From Gemmatimonadota bacterium (lineage in GTDB: Bacteria > Gemmatimonadota > Gemmatimonadetes > Gemmatimonadales > Gemmatimonadaceae), in NCBI GenBank assembly GCA_016874035.1, contig VGVM01000024.1:1-37727 (forward strand): a stretch of 37,727 nucleotides of DNA, written 5' to 3'. The notes beneath the pieces were generated by a model. The model was not told where the DNA came from. It searched no databases and saw only the letters and a program-made list of their open reading frames with translations. A program made the position numbers and the translations under genes. Of this stretch, positions 7,058 through 15,090 are shown in pieces. Position 1 is the stretch's first letter. Each line of letters starts with the position of its first letter.

Positions 7058-8224
7058 TCAGCCGATCGCTTCGAGCAGCACTCCCTTGAGGTAACCGGTC
7101 TCGGGAATCGTGACGACCTCAGGGTGATCCACCGGCTGGCCCGTGATGGCGCGGATCGCAAGCGTCCGGCCCGCATCGGCTGCTGCGTCGCGCACCATGT
7201 CGAGAAAGGGGCCCTTCCCGACGTGGTAGCTGCAGCTGGCAGTAAACAGCATCCCGTTGGGGGCGAGGAGGCGCATCGCGTGGACGTTCAGGTCATGGTA
7301 CGCCCGGAGGGCGCCAGCGATCGATCCGCGGTTCTTCGCCAGGGCGGGCGGATCCACGACGACGGTATCGTACCGCTCGCCGGATTTCAGCCGGTCTCGG
7401 ACAAAAGCGAACGCGTCGGCTTCCACGAACTCGATGTTGCCGACGCCGTTGAGCGCGGCGTTTCGCGCGCCGCGTTCGAGCGCCGCACCTGAGCTGTCCA
7501 CCGCCACCACGCGATCCGCAGCGCGGGCAAGGTGGAGCGCGAATGATCCATGATAGCTGAACAGGTCGAGCGCGCTGCCGCGCGCCACCGATGCCACGAG
7601 CCGTCTGTTCTCGCGTTGGTCCAGGAACGCTCCGGTCTTCTGGCCGTCGCGCGGCGTGACGAGGAGCCGCACGCCGGCCTCGGTCACTTCGATCTCGTCC
7701 GGCACGCCCCCGGCGAGCACGGTCACCTCGCGGGCGAGCCCTTCGCGGGTACGGACACTCGCGTCGTTGCGGGCGAGGATCCCCTCGCATCCCGTCGCCG
7801 CAACCAGCGCGCGCACCACGGCGGCCCGGCACGACTCGAGCCCGGCAGACAGCAACTGGACCACAAGCCAGCGGTCATAGCGGTCCACGACAAGCGACGG
7901 GAGCCGGTCGCCTTCCGCGTGTACCAGCCGGACGGCGTTCGTATCGCCTCCGATCGCGCGCCGGCGCGCCAGCGCCGCGCCGATCCGCGCGGCCCACCAC
8001 GCATCGTCCACGCGCGCCTTGGGGTCCGCCTCGATGTGGCGGATCGAAATCTCCGACGCAGGGCTCCACAGCGCCCAGCCGAGGCCCTTGCCGCGCTGGT
8101 CCTCCACGGGCACGACCCCGGCTTCCGTTGACGGCGCCCGCTCGATGTCCGAACGAAAGACCCACGGATGGCCGGCGGCGATGCGCTTGGCGCCTCGCGC
8201 GGATACTCGCGCCGTCTCGCTCAC
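7058..8224 (-). CDS. rlmI: 23S rRNA (cytosine-C5) methyltransferase, RlmI family
   Basis: A 388-residue class I methyltransferase of the RlmI/YccW family, which makes 5-methylcytosine in 23S rRNA. An N-terminal PUA-like domain (about 1-75) is followed by the RNase H-like linker domain and a Rossmann methyltransferase domain. That domain shows DGQKTGAFLDQR.NR (193-207), LDLFSYHGSFALHLA (SAM motif I), VDPPALAK (290-297) and the catalytic cysteine in SCSYHV (Cys331). The GTG start (8222-8224) overlaps the mltG TGA by 4 bases. It is the last gene of the rho operon. The exact modified position cannot be read from sequence. Confidence 0.9.
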   Translation of the reverse strand: MSETARVSARGAKRIAAGHPWVFRSDIERAPSTEAGVVPVEDQRGKGLGWALWSPASEISIRHIEADPKARVDDAWWAARIGAALARRRAIGGDTNAVRLVHAEGDRLPSLVVDRYDRWLVVQLLSAGLESCRAAVVRALVAATGCEGILARNDASVRTREGLAREVTVLAGGVPDEIEVTEAGVRLLVTPRDGQKTGAFLDQRENRRLVASVARGSALDLFSYHGSFALHLARAADRVVAVDSSGAALERGARNAALNGVGNIEFVEADAFAFVRDRLKSGERYDTVVVDPPALAKNRGSIAGALRAYHDLNVHAMRLLAPNGMLFTASCSYHVGKGPFLDMVRDAAADAGRTLAIRAITGQPVDHPEVVTIPETGYLKGVLLEAIG

Positions 8225-9318
8225 CTTGGCGACCGCGCCACCGTCGAGTCCGGCGCCGCCGCCTTCCTCACCATGCGGATCGCCGCCAGGTGCTCCGCGT
8301 ACGTTCGGCGGAACTCATGATGCCCGTCCGGCGCGGCCACGAAATAGAGGTACGGGACCTTCGCAGGAAACAGCGCCGCCTCGAGGCTCGCGGCGCCGGG
8401 CGCGCCGATCGGCCCCGGCGGGAGTCCGGGATTGCGATAGGTGTTGTACGGCGAATCCACGCGCAGGTCCTTGTACAGCACGCGGCCGGTCTGCCGGCCG
8501 AGCGCGTAGTCGATCGTCGGGTCGGCCTGCAGCGGCATGCGAATCCGCAGGCGGTTCGTGTACACGGCCGCGACCACGGGGCGTTCTTCGCCCTTTCGCA
8601 CTTCGCGCTCGACAATGGACGCCAAGGTCACCACATCGTGCCGCGTCATCTTGCGCATAGAGAGGATCGAGTCCCAGGCCGGCTTCCATGCCGTCTCGAA
8701 CCGCTCAACCATGAGGCGCACGGCGTCACGCGCCGAGATCCGGTCCGGAAACGTGTACGTCGCGGGGAAGAGGTACCCTTCGACCGTCGGTGTCGGGACG
8801 TTCAGGCGGTGGAGCAGGGCGGTATCCCGCACCGCCGCCGAAATGGAATCGGGCGTGAGGTCGAGCGACTCGACCAGCTCGGCCGAGATCTGCGCTATCG
8901 TCCACCCCTCGGGGATCGTAACCGTGTGAACGACGCCGCGGCCGGCGCGCATCGCACCGAGGATCTGCTCCCACGCCATGCCGTCCAGGAGCACGTACGT
9001 GCCCCAGCGCAGCGAACGGTCGGCACTTCGCAAGCTGGCGTAGCGACCGAACGCCCGGGCCGAGCGGATCACCCCTTGGGCCGCGAGCGACTCGGCGGCC
9101 TCGCGGAACGGCGCCCCTCGGCGGATGAACACGCGAACCTCACGTCCGCGCACGGGGACCCCCGGGATGCCGATGATCTCGACCGCGGCGAAGATCGCCA
9201 CGGCGATGGCCGCGCTCCACGCGAGCAAACGAGTCCCGCGGCCGATCCGCGCACCCCCGCGCGACCGCGCGCTCGTCGGCTTGCCGCCCGCTCCGCCCCT
9301 GGCTGCCTTGCGCGTCAC
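8221..9318 (-). CDS. mltG: Endolytic peptidoglycan transglycosylase MltG
   Basis: A 365-residue YceG/MltG family enzyme that cuts nascent glycan strands at the inner membrane and sets glycan length. A basic, Gly/Arg-rich cytoplasmic N-terminus is followed by one membrane segment (about 31-50), a LysM-like region (about 58-105), and the catalytic domain with PTVEGYLFPATYTF, whose Glu180 is the catalytic residue. The conserved FxxxWxPAWDSI, SIVEREV and DPTIDYALG follow. The GTG start (9316-9318) overlaps the ruvX TGA by 4 bases. The ruvX-mltG (yqgF-yceG) adjacency recurs in other bacteria. Confidence 0.95.
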   Translation of the reverse strand: MTRKAARGGAGGKPTSARSRGGARIGRGTRLLAWSAAIAVAIFAAVEIIGIPGVPVRGREVRVFIRRGAPFREAAESLAAQGVIRSARAFGRYASLRSADRSLRWGTYVLLDGMAWEQILGAMRAGRGVVHTVTIPEGWTIAQISAELVESLDLTPDSISAAVRDTALLHRLNVPTPTVEGYLFPATYTFPDRISARDAVRLMVERFETAWKPAWDSILSMRKMTRHDVVTLASIVEREVRKGEERPVVAAVYTNRLRIRMPLQADPTIDYALGRQTGRVLYKDLRVDSPYNTYRNPGLPPGPIGAPGAASLEAALFPAKVPYLYFVAAPDGHHEFRRTYAEHLAAIRMVRKAAAPDSTVARSPR

Positions 9319-9779
9319 CCCGCGTCTCCTGCTTCCGGAGCGTCCTCGGGCGTACGCAGGCCAACCTGGAGCGCGAACTGCAGCAGCACGGTCGCGGCGA
9401 CGGCATCCAGGTCGCCCTTCCGTCCCTTCGTGCTGCCGCCGAGTGCCTTGACCGCGCGCATCGCCGCGGTCGTCGTGAACCGTTCGTCCACGAGGCGGGC
9501 TTCCAGCCCCGTGCGTTTCGTGAGTTCTTCCGCGAGCCGCCGCGACTCAGCGGCGCGTGGGCCCTCCTCGCCGCGCCCGTCCAACGGCAGGCCGACGACG
9601 AACCCGCGCGCCTCGAGCGCCGTGGCCTTCTCGAGGATCGCCGTGATCGGAACCCGGTGACCGGCGCGCCGCTCGAGGAACCCCGCCGGCGAGGCGATCG
9701 TTCCCGTCGGGTCGCTGATCGCGATGCCGATACGGCGGTCCCCCAGGTCGATCGCCATCCAACGGCCCATCGCGCTCAT
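9315..9779 (-). CDS. ruvX: YqgF/RuvX family putative Holliday-junction resolvase
   Basis: A 154-residue RNase H-fold nuclease of the YqgF family, associated with pre-16S rRNA processing and proposed as a Holliday-junction resolvase. MAIDLGDRRIGIAISD carries the first active-site aspartate. FVVGLPLDGRG, VDERFTTTAA (Glu) and DLDAVAATVLLQ (Asp) supply the other family motifs. The ATG at 9779 overlaps the rho stop (ATGA, 9776-9779). ATGs at 9770 and 9758 are also possible, and the family core starts at the last. The C-terminus carries a short extra tail (TPEDAPEAGDAG). Confidence 0.92.
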   Translation of the reverse strand: MSAMGRWMAIDLGDRRIGIAISDPTGTIASPAGFLERRAGHRVPITAILEKATALEARGFVVGLPLDGRGEEGPRAAESRRLAEELTKRTGLEARLVDERFTTTAAMRAVKALGGSTKGRKGDLDAVAATVLLQFALQVGLRTPEDAPEAGDAG

Positions 9780-11032
9780 TCTCCCTCCGCCATCTTCGCG
9801 AAGAACTCCTCGTTGTCCTTCGTGCGCGCCATGCGCTTGAGCAGGAAGGCGATCGCGTCCTCGGGGGCCTGGTCGCCGAGGAAATGGCGGATCAGGAACG
9901 CGCGGTTCTTCTCCATGTCATTCAGGAGCAGCTCTTCCTTTCGCGTCCCGGACCTGAGCATGTCCACGGCCGGGTAGATCCGCCGGTTCGCGATTCCCCG
10001 GTCGAGCACCAGCTCCATGTTGCCCGTGCCCTTGAACTCCTCGAAAATCACCTCGTCCATCCGCGAGCCGGTGTTGATCAGCGCCGTGGCCACGATCGTG
10101 AGCGAGCCGCCGCCGTCAATGCGCCGCGCGGCCCCGAAGAACCGCTTGGGCTTCTCCATGGCCTTGGCATCCACGCCGCCGGACATGATGCGGCCCGAAA
10201 CCGGCATGACCGCGTTGTGCGCCCGCGCGAGGCGCGTGATCGAGTCGAGGAGGATCACGACATCGCGACCGGCCTCGACCAGCCGCTTGGCCTTCTCGAT
10301 GACCATCTCGGCCACCTGCACATGGCGCGCCGGGGGCTCGTCGAACGTCGAGCTGATGACCTCGGCGCGCGGAACCGATGCCCGGAAGTCCGTCACTTCC
10401 TCGGGTCGCTCGTCAATGAGCAGCACAAAGAGCACGACTTCCGGGTGGTTGTCGGCGATGGCGTTGGCCATCTGGTGGAGCAGGATCGTCTTGCCGGCGC
10501 GTGGCGGCGCGACGATCAGTCCCCGCTGGCCCTTGCCGATCGGGGCGATCAGGTCCACGACGCGCATCGAGAGCCCGCCACTCTTGCTTTCGAGCCGCAG
10601 CCGCTGGTCCGGGTAGCGCGGTCGCAGGTTGTCGAACGGGACGCGGGCGCCCAACGCCTCCTGCGCGAGGCCGTTCACCGAATCCACCTGCAACAGCGCC
10701 AGGTACTTCTCCCAGCTCTTGGGTCCGCGAACCGGACCGCGGATGGCGTCGCCGGTCTTGAGGCCGAGCCGTCGTATCTGCGACTGCGAGACGTAGACGT
10801 CGTCCGGCGCGGCGAGGTAGCTCGAGTCCCGGCTCCGCAGGAACCCGAAACTCTCCCGCCCGATCTCCAGCGTCCCCTCGGCCGACATGGGTTCGCCGCG
10901 CGCGATCAACGCCTTTGCGATGTGGTACACGAGGTCGCCGCGGCGGTGCGTGACGCCGTCGGGGAGTTCGAGTTCAGTCGCAAGCGCGAGCAGCTCGGAG
11001 GTCGGCTTGTTGCGGAGGTCGGCAGTATCCAT
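9776..11032 (-). CDS. rho: Transcription termination factor Rho
   Basis: A 418-residue hexameric RNA helicase that terminates transcription. The N-terminal Rho_N helical domain (about 1-45) is followed by the RNA-binding cold-shock-like domain with the RNP1 segment SFGFLRS (61-67), then the RecA-type ATPase with Walker A APPRAGKT (175-182), [15 protein letters not shown], the Q-loop region [18 protein letters not shown] and the R-loop region [20 protein letters not shown]. The length is that of E. coli Rho, without the long acidic or basic insertion found in Actinobacteria. It is first in the rho-ruvX-mltG-rlmI operon. Rho leaders are often autoregulated by Rho itself; that is known for the family and was not seen here. 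Confidence 0.98.
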   Translation of the reverse strand: MDTADLRNKPTSELLALATELELPDGVTHRRGDLVYHIAKALIARGEPMSAEGTLEIGRESFGFLRSRDSSYLAAPDDVYVSQSQIRRLGLKTGDAIRGPVRGPKSWEKYLALLQVDSVNGLAQEALGARVPFDNLRPRYPDQRLRLESKSGGLSMRVVDLIAPIGKGQRGLIVAPPRAGKTILLHQMANAIADNHPEVVLFVLLIDERPEEVTDFRASVPRAEVISSTFDEPPARHVQVAEMVIEKAKRLVEAGRDVVILLDSITRLARAHNAVMPVSGRIMSGGVDAKAMEKPKRFFGAARRIDGGGSLTIVATALINTGSRMDEVIFEEFKGTGNMELVLDRGIANRRIYPAVDMLRSGTRKEELLLNDMEKNRAFLIRHFLGDQAPEDAIAFLLKRMARTKDNEEFFAKMAEGE

Positions 11033-11081
11033 CGGACGTCCGTGCGCGGAGGCGAACTGGCACGGGATTGGGAAACTGGGA

Positions 11082-11102
11082 GCACTGCGGCGATGGCAGT
11101 GC
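11082..11102. repeat. Short inverted repeat between tRNA-Arg(CCG) and rho
   Basis: GCACTGC (11082-11088) and GCAGTGC (11096-11102) form a perfect 7-bp stem with a 7-base loop. It lies in the 97-base gap upstream of rho and downstream of the tRNA group on the same strand. It could end the tRNA transcript or lie in the rho leader. Confidence 0.3.
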
Positions 11103-11129
11103 GGAGGAGTGGTGCGGGGGGAACCGTGA

Positions 11130-11203
11130 TGCGCGAGGCGGGATTCGAACCCACGACCTTCGGCTCCGGAGGCCGACGCTCTATCCAGCTGAGCTACTCG
11201 CGC
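11130..11203 (-). tRNA. tRNA-Arg (anticodon CCG)
   Basis: A 74-nt cloverleaf on the minus strand. Acceptor stem GCGCGAG pairs with CTCGCGC, discriminator A. The anticodon stem TCGGC/GCCGA has loop CTCCGGA, giving anticodon CCG for CGG codons. The T-loop is TTCGAAT. CCA is not encoded (TCA follows). Confidence 0.97.
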
Positions 11204-11258
11204 GGACTTCTCTTGCGCCGACCCACCGGCCTGGAAACCGGTACGTCGGTACGATCAG

Positions 11259-11332
11259 TCGGGGCGACTGGATTTGAACCAGCGACCTCCTGCTCCCGAA
11301 GCAGGCGCTCTACCGGGCTAAGCTACGCCCCG
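11259..11332 (-). tRNA. tRNA-Pro (anticodon CGG)
   Basis: A 74-nt cloverleaf. Acceptor CGGGGCG pairs with CGCCCCG, with the C1:G72 start typical of bacterial tRNA-Pro, discriminator A. The anticodon stem CCTGC/GCAGG has loop TTCGGGA, giving anticodon CGG for CCG codons. The T-loop is TTCAAAT. CCA is not encoded. Confidence 0.97.
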
Positions 11333-11384
11333 ATTCTGTCGTGTCGGCGTGGAAGGACTCTTGGGAACCGCGGTACCGCTACTA

Positions 11385-11458
11385 CGCGCTCGCAGGGACT
11401 CGAACCCCGAACCTTCTGATCCGTAGTCAGATGCTCTATCCAATTGAGCTACGAGCGC
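11385..11458 (-). tRNA. tRNA-Arg (anticodon ACG)
   Basis: A 74-nt cloverleaf. Acceptor GCGCTCG pairs with CGAGCGC, discriminator G. The anticodon stem TCTGA/TCAGA has loop CTACGGA, giving anticodon ACG. In bacteria A34 of this tRNA is normally deaminated to inosine by TadA, so it reads CGU, CGC and CGA. CCA is not encoded. Confidence 0.97.
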
Positions 11459-11500
11459 AGGGCCGAGAAAGCTACCACTCAGGCCGACAAACACAACTGC

Positions 11501-11577
11501 GAGTGATGGGTGATCGGTCATCGGTTGTCAGTGGTGGTGACCACAACCGATCACCGACCACCGATCACTCACATCCC
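11501..11577. repeat. Palindromic array in strict 7-base phase
   Basis: Eleven consecutive heptads. The five on the left (11501-11535) follow nRGTnnT, starting with GAGTGAT and including CGGTCAT and CGGTTGT. A hinge GGTGACC (11536-11542) follows. The five on the right (11543-11577) are near reverse complements: ACAACCG, ATCACCG, ACCACCG, ATCACTC, ACATCCC. The two halves can fold into a long imperfect hairpin. It lies just past the stop of the secreted repeat protein (11588, minus strand) and before tRNA-Arg(ACG). Confidence 0.75.
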
Positions 11578-11587
11578 GCAGTTGCCG

Positions 11588-13078
11588 TTACGGAAGCGGG
11601 GCGTACCGCACCCCCGCCACGCCTCCCTTCTCGAACTCGACGCTGAACGTTCCCGACTGGTTCGGCGGGACCGGTCCGACCTGCACCGAGCGCTTTTCGA
11701 CCACGGCACCCGTCTTGTCCAGGAACTCGAGTTCGAGCGTGAAGCTCTTCGCCGTCGTGTTGCGGTTCTCGATTTCCCCCTGGAGCGAGGTGGACGTTGC
11801 CCCACGGTCGAAGCTCGCGTACGTCACCTTGTGCTTCATGCCATCGGACTTCGCGCTGTAGGCGACGGCCGAGTCCGTGTACGCCTTCTTCATCGCCGCG
11901 TCCTTGGTGCTGTCGCTGAGACCCTTGTACGCGTAGGCGAACAGCAGGATGTTGTCCGGGTTCGACGGATCCATCGCAACCAGGCGTGCGACAACGGGCA
12001 GCATCTCCTGCGACCGCTTCAGGTCGAAGAGCGTCGCGGCGTAGTTGTACACGTAGTCGCGCGAATACGGGTTCGCGTTCGTGGCGGCCTTGAACAGGTC
12101 CGCCGCCTGGGAGCCGCGGGCCAGCCGGGTGGCCATCACGCCGGCCTGCGCCAGTGCGAGGTCGCCCATCTTGCCCATCACCGGCTTGACGATCTCGAGC
12201 ACTTCGAGCGCCGCCGTGCTGTCGCCACCCAGCGCCCAGCCCACGTTGATTCCGTTGACCGCGAACGGCGCTTCCGGGCTCTCCGGGTATTCCTTGATCA
12301 CGCGGACGTACACGGCAGCAGCGGCCTTGTAGAGCGCGGTCTTCCGCGCACCCTGGGCCTTCTCGGCAAACCCCTGCTGGATGCGACCGAGGTTGAACAT
12401 CAGGTTGGCGCGAGTCCTGGCGTTGGTCGTGTCGCCGCCCAGCTTCTCGACGGCGATTTCGAGGTACTTCACCTGGCCTTCCTCGTCGTTCTTCGCCTGC
12501 GCGACGCGCCAGAGCACGTCGTACGACTGCGGCGCCGCCTTCGACAGGATCATCGCGCGCTTGGCGTGGAGTTCGGCCGAATCGAGCTGGTTCGCCTGCA
12601 GCGCCTTGTAAGCCGCCTGGGCGCGGTTCGCGTACGGCTTGTACTCGCGCCACTGCGAAATCTCGTCCACGCATGCGGGCTTTGCCGTCTCTACGATCGT
12701 CAGCAGCGAGTCAGCCGCGACCACCAGGTCCACCGTCGCCGCCTTGTCGCCCGGCATGTTCAGGTTGCCGCGCGTCTGCACTTCGCCGCCGAACTCGATC
12801 GCCATGATCATGAACTGCGCGGCGAGATAGTCGCGGCCAATCGCGTTCTGGGCGGTCGCCTTGTCGAAGATGTTCTTCATGGCGTCGCGCACGCCCTTGA
12901 TGCCTTCGTCCGGCGTCTTTGCACTGACGACCTTCTGGCGGCCGATGGAGGCGAGGGCCAGCTGCTGCGGCTGCATCTGCTCGACTTCGCAGGCGGCGGC
13001 CTGCTGCGCGGCGGATGCGCCAAACGGGGCAGCGACGAGGAGCGCGAGCGGAAGCGAGCTACGGAGTGAACGAATCAT
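11588..13078 (-). CDS. Secreted TPR-like protein with C-terminal beta domain
   Basis: A 496-residue exported protein. A signal peptide (MIRSLRSSLPLALLVAAPFG, cleavage near ASA/AQQ) is followed by about 370 residues of Ala/Leu-rich helical pairs that read as degenerate tetratricopeptide repeats, for example YDVLWRVAQAKNDEEGQVKYLEIA and DLFKAATNANPYSRDYVYNYAA. The C-terminal 90 residues form a beta-rich domain (GEIENRNTTAKSFTLELEFLDKTGAVV…VPPNQSGTFSVEF) resembling FxLYD-type extracytoplasmic domains. This suggests a periplasmic scaffold or protein-interaction role; no catalytic motif is seen. The ATG at 13078 places the signal peptide at the N-terminus. It is flanked on both sides by tRNA groups on the same strand. 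Confidence 0.75.
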   Translation of the reverse strand: MIRSLRSSLPLALLVAAPFGASAAQQAAACEVEQMQPQQLALASIGRQKVVSAKTPDEGIKGVRDAMKNIFDKATAQNAIGRDYLAAQFMIMAIEFGGEVQTRGNLNMPGDKAATVDLVVAADSLLTIVETAKPACVDEISQWREYKPYANRAQAAYKALQANQLDSAELHAKRAMILSKAAPQSYDVLWRVAQAKNDEEGQVKYLEIAVEKLGGDTTNARTRANLMFNLGRIQQGFAEKAQGARKTALYKAAAAVYVRVIKEYPESPEAPFAVNGINVGWALGGDSTAALEVLEIVKPVMGKMGDLALAQAGVMATRLARGSQAADLFKAATNANPYSRDYVYNYAATLFDLKRSQEMLPVVARLVAMDPSNPDNILLFAYAYKGLSDSTKDAAMKKAYTDSAVAYSAKSDGMKHKVTYASFDRGATSTSLQGEIENRNTTAKSFTLELEFLDKTGAVVEKRSVQVGPVPPNQSGTFSVEFEKGGVAGVRYAPLP

Positions 13079-13191
13079 GGTTCGTTGCGGAAAGGGGAAC
13101 GGGTTGACGCGCATCCGGCTGGACTACTTACGCCGAGACGGGGTTCGACGCTTGGCCGCCGCGCAGTGCGTACTACCCCGCGGGAGGCCAA

Positions 13192-13265
13192 TGGGCGGTA
13201 CAAGACTCGAACTTGTGACCTCCACGATGTCAACGTGGCGCTCTAACCAACTGAGCTAACCGCCC
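13192..13265 (-). tRNA. tRNA-Val (anticodon GAC)
   Basis: A 74-nt cloverleaf. Acceptor GGGCGGT pairs with ACCGCCC, discriminator A. The anticodon stem CCACG/CGTGG has loop TTGACAT, giving anticodon GAC for GUC/GUU codons. The T-loop is TTCGAGT. CCA is not encoded. Confidence 0.97.
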
Positions 13266-13292
13266 AAAAACGCGACACATACTGCTACACAG

Positions 13293-13365
13293 AGCGGGAA
13301 ACGGGACTCGAACCCGCGACCCCAACCTTGGCAAGGTTGTGCTCTACCAACTGAGCTATTCCCGC
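13293..13365 (-). tRNA. tRNA-Gly (anticodon GCC)
   Basis: A 73-nt cloverleaf. Acceptor GCGGGAA pairs with TTCCCGC, discriminator U as usual for tRNA-Gly. The anticodon stem CAACC/GGTTG has loop TTGCCAA, giving anticodon GCC for GGC/GGU codons. CCA is not encoded. Confidence 0.97.
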
Positions 13366-13431
13366 GTGATCTGGGTCACCCTGAGGTGCCGATGACCGCA
13401 CGCTACCACTGACCGCTTCATCGCCGGCACG

Positions 13432-13504
<73 letters not shown>

Positions 13505-13590
13505 GATCCGGCGATACCGCGATGCTCCCGGATCGCCATGCCGAGCGCTTTCACGGGAATCCTCAAAGTACCGGGACGCCAAGTGAGAAT

Positions 13591-13633
13591 CAAGCAAATT
13601 TCGCTTGGCAAAATGCCAAAGTTGCGCTATGTT
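13591..13633 (+). promoter_or_regulatory. Promoter of the sigma factor gene with two overlapping palindromes
   Basis: The -35 TTGGCA (13605-13610), a 17-base spacer and the -10 TATGTT (13628-13633) form a good housekeeping-type promoter, predicting a leader of about 100 nt. TTGGCA-AAA-TGCCAA (13605-13619) is a perfect palindrome that starts on the -35. A second palindrome, CAAGC…GCTTG (13591-13607), abuts it. Both look like operator sites, but no regulator is identified. Confidence 0.6.
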
Positions 13634-13739
13634 TGGGCTCCTTTTGCTCCGCGCGTTGGTCGCGGATCCCTGGCCCGACTCGCCGCGACCGGTGCCAGCA
13701 CCTTGCAGTATCGTGCGGTCACCCGCTGGAGGCGTGGTC

Positions 13740-14969
13740 GTGGTGAAGTCGGCTCGTTCCAAGTCAACCAAGTCCAGCCCGGCGACGCCCAAGAAGGCGG
13801 CCGCGGCGAAAAAGCATACTCCCAAGTCCGCCAAGTCGGCCAAGAAGGCACCCGCCGGCAAATCGGCCAAGCCGTCGGCGCCGAAGTCCACGGCTTCCAA
13901 GGTCGCCCCTAAGGTCGCGCCCAAGCCAGCCCCCAAGGCAGCCACCAAGGCCGCCCCGAAGGCAGCCGCGCCCGCCCTCGCGCCGGGCGAAAAGCCCGCA
14001 ATGCGGATTCGCGGCCCTGCCGTGAAGCTCAATGTCACGGCTGAGCTCCCCGTCCCGGGCGCACCGGCTACGGTCGGGGTCGCAGACGGGAAGGGCAAGC
14101 GCCGCAGGAAGCAGATGCCGGCCGGTATCGGGCCGAGCGAGCCCGAGCGCGACATCCTTGACCAGTACCTCTACGAGGTGTCCACCTACCCGCTGCTCAA
14201 GGGACACGAGGAAATCGACATCGCGCGCAAGATTCGCGCGGGCGACGCCGACGCGCTCCAGGAGTTGGTCAAGCGAAACCTGCGCTTCGTCATCTCGGTC
14301 GCGAAGAAGTACCAGAACCGCGGCCTTCCGCTCATTGACCTCATCGGCGAAGGCAACGTGGGGCTGCTCACGGCGGCCCGGAAGTTCGACCCGGACCAGG
14401 GCGTCAAGTTCATCTCGTACGCCGTGTGGTGGATCCGGCAGGCCATCCTGTCATCCCTCGCGCGGCAGGGCCGCACCGTTCGCGTGCCGCTCAACCGCAC
14501 GGCCGATCTCTCGCGCATCATCAAGGCGTCGGAGATCCTGCGGCAGAAGCTGCGCCGGGAGCCCACGCCGGAAGAACTGGCCCAGCTTACGGGCCTGTCC
14601 GTGGATGTCGTGCAGTCGCTCGCGGCCCTGAACACGGGCGATGTGCGGCTCGACGCCCCGATGGACCCGGACGGCGATCGGTCCCTGATCGAGCGCTTCG
14701 TCGCCGACGAGATGCCCGACACCGAGGAAGAGGCGATGAACCGCTTCCTCAACGACGAGATCGAGGCGGCGCTCAACACGTTGCCGCCCCGCGACGCCAA
14801 GGTGCTCCGGCTCTACTTCGGCCTGGAGGGCGGGCGCGAGCACACGCTGGAGGAGATCGGCTCCATGCTCGGCGTCACGCGCGAGCGTGTGCGCCAGCTC
14901 CGGGATCGCGCGCTCAAGCGGCTGCGCGAAGGCGAGGTTGGGCGGGCGCTGGGGTCGTTCGCGGCATAA
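13740..14969 (+). CDS. RpoD-like group 1/2 sigma-70 factor with Lys/Ala/Pro-rich tail
   Basis: A sigma factor of about 409 aa. The core matches RpoD/SigA: region 1.2 (DILDQYLYEVSTYPLLKGHEE), region 2 with the -10-recognition segment (YQNRGLPLIDLIGEGNVGLL, KFISYAVWWIRQAI), region 3 (RTVRVPLNR, EILRQKLRREPTPEELA) and region 4 helix-turn-helix (HTLEEIGSMLGVTRERVRQLRDRALKRL). There is no region 1.1 and no large non-conserved insert. Instead residues 1 to about 90 are a Lys/Ala/Pro/Ser tail with KKA, SAKSAKK and PKAA motifs, like histone H1 tails. The GTG at 13740 is chosen because GGAGG (13728-13732) ends 7 bases upstream; an upstream ATG at 13605 lies within the promoter. It may be the principal sigma factor or a close paralogue. 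Confidence 0.92.
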   Translation: MVKSARSKSTKSSPATPKKAAAAKKHTPKSAKSAKKAPAGKSAKPSAPKSTASKVAPKVAPKPAPKAATKAAPKAAAPALAPGEKPAMRIRGPAVKLNVTAELPVPGAPATVGVADGKGKRRRKQMPAGIGPSEPERDILDQYLYEVSTYPLLKGHEEIDIARKIRAGDADALQELVKRNLRFVISVAKKYQNRGLPLIDLIGEGNVGLLTAARKFDPDQGVKFISYAVWWIRQAILSSLARQGRTVRVPLNRTADLSRIIKASEILRQKLRREPTPEELAQLTGLSVDVVQSLAALNTGDVRLDAPMDPDGDRSLIERFVADEMPDTEEEAMNRFLNDEIEAALNTLPPRDAKVLRLYFGLEGGREHTLEEIGSMLGVTRERVRQLRDRALKRLREGEVGRALGSFAA

Positions 14970-14977
14970 ACGACCAC

Positions 14978-15012
14978 AACGAGTGGCGGGTTTCGCGTTG
15001 CGAGTCGCCCGT
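14978..15012. repeat. Intergenic heptad array after the sigma gene
   Basis: Five consecutive heptads follow NNCGNGT with one mismatch: AACGAGT, GGCGGGT, TTCGCGT, TGCGAGT, CGCCCGT, with a sixth partial unit up to 15019. It begins 9 bases after the sigma factor stop. It shows the same 7-base phase as the arrays at 11501 and 25504, with a different consensus. Confidence 0.5.
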
Positions 15013-15042
15013 TCGAGTTGAACGGCAGGACGACTCACACTG

Positions 15043-15075
15043 ACGGCGGGTAGCGCGACGCGCGCTGCCCGCCGT
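15043..15075. terminator. Hairpin terminator between convergent genes
   Basis: A 15-bp stem (15043-15057 with 15061-15075), interrupted only by one G-U pair, with loop ACG. It lies between the stop of the sigma factor gene and the stop (15091) of the plug-only protein on the opposite strand. It has no strong U-tract on either side, so termination efficiency is uncertain. Confidence 0.7.
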
Positions 15076-15090
15076 TGTCGTTTGACCGGC

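Noticed and set aside
11501-11577. Possible CRISPR array
   Set aside because: Units are 7 bases with no spacers, the array inverts at its centre, and no cas gene is nearby.
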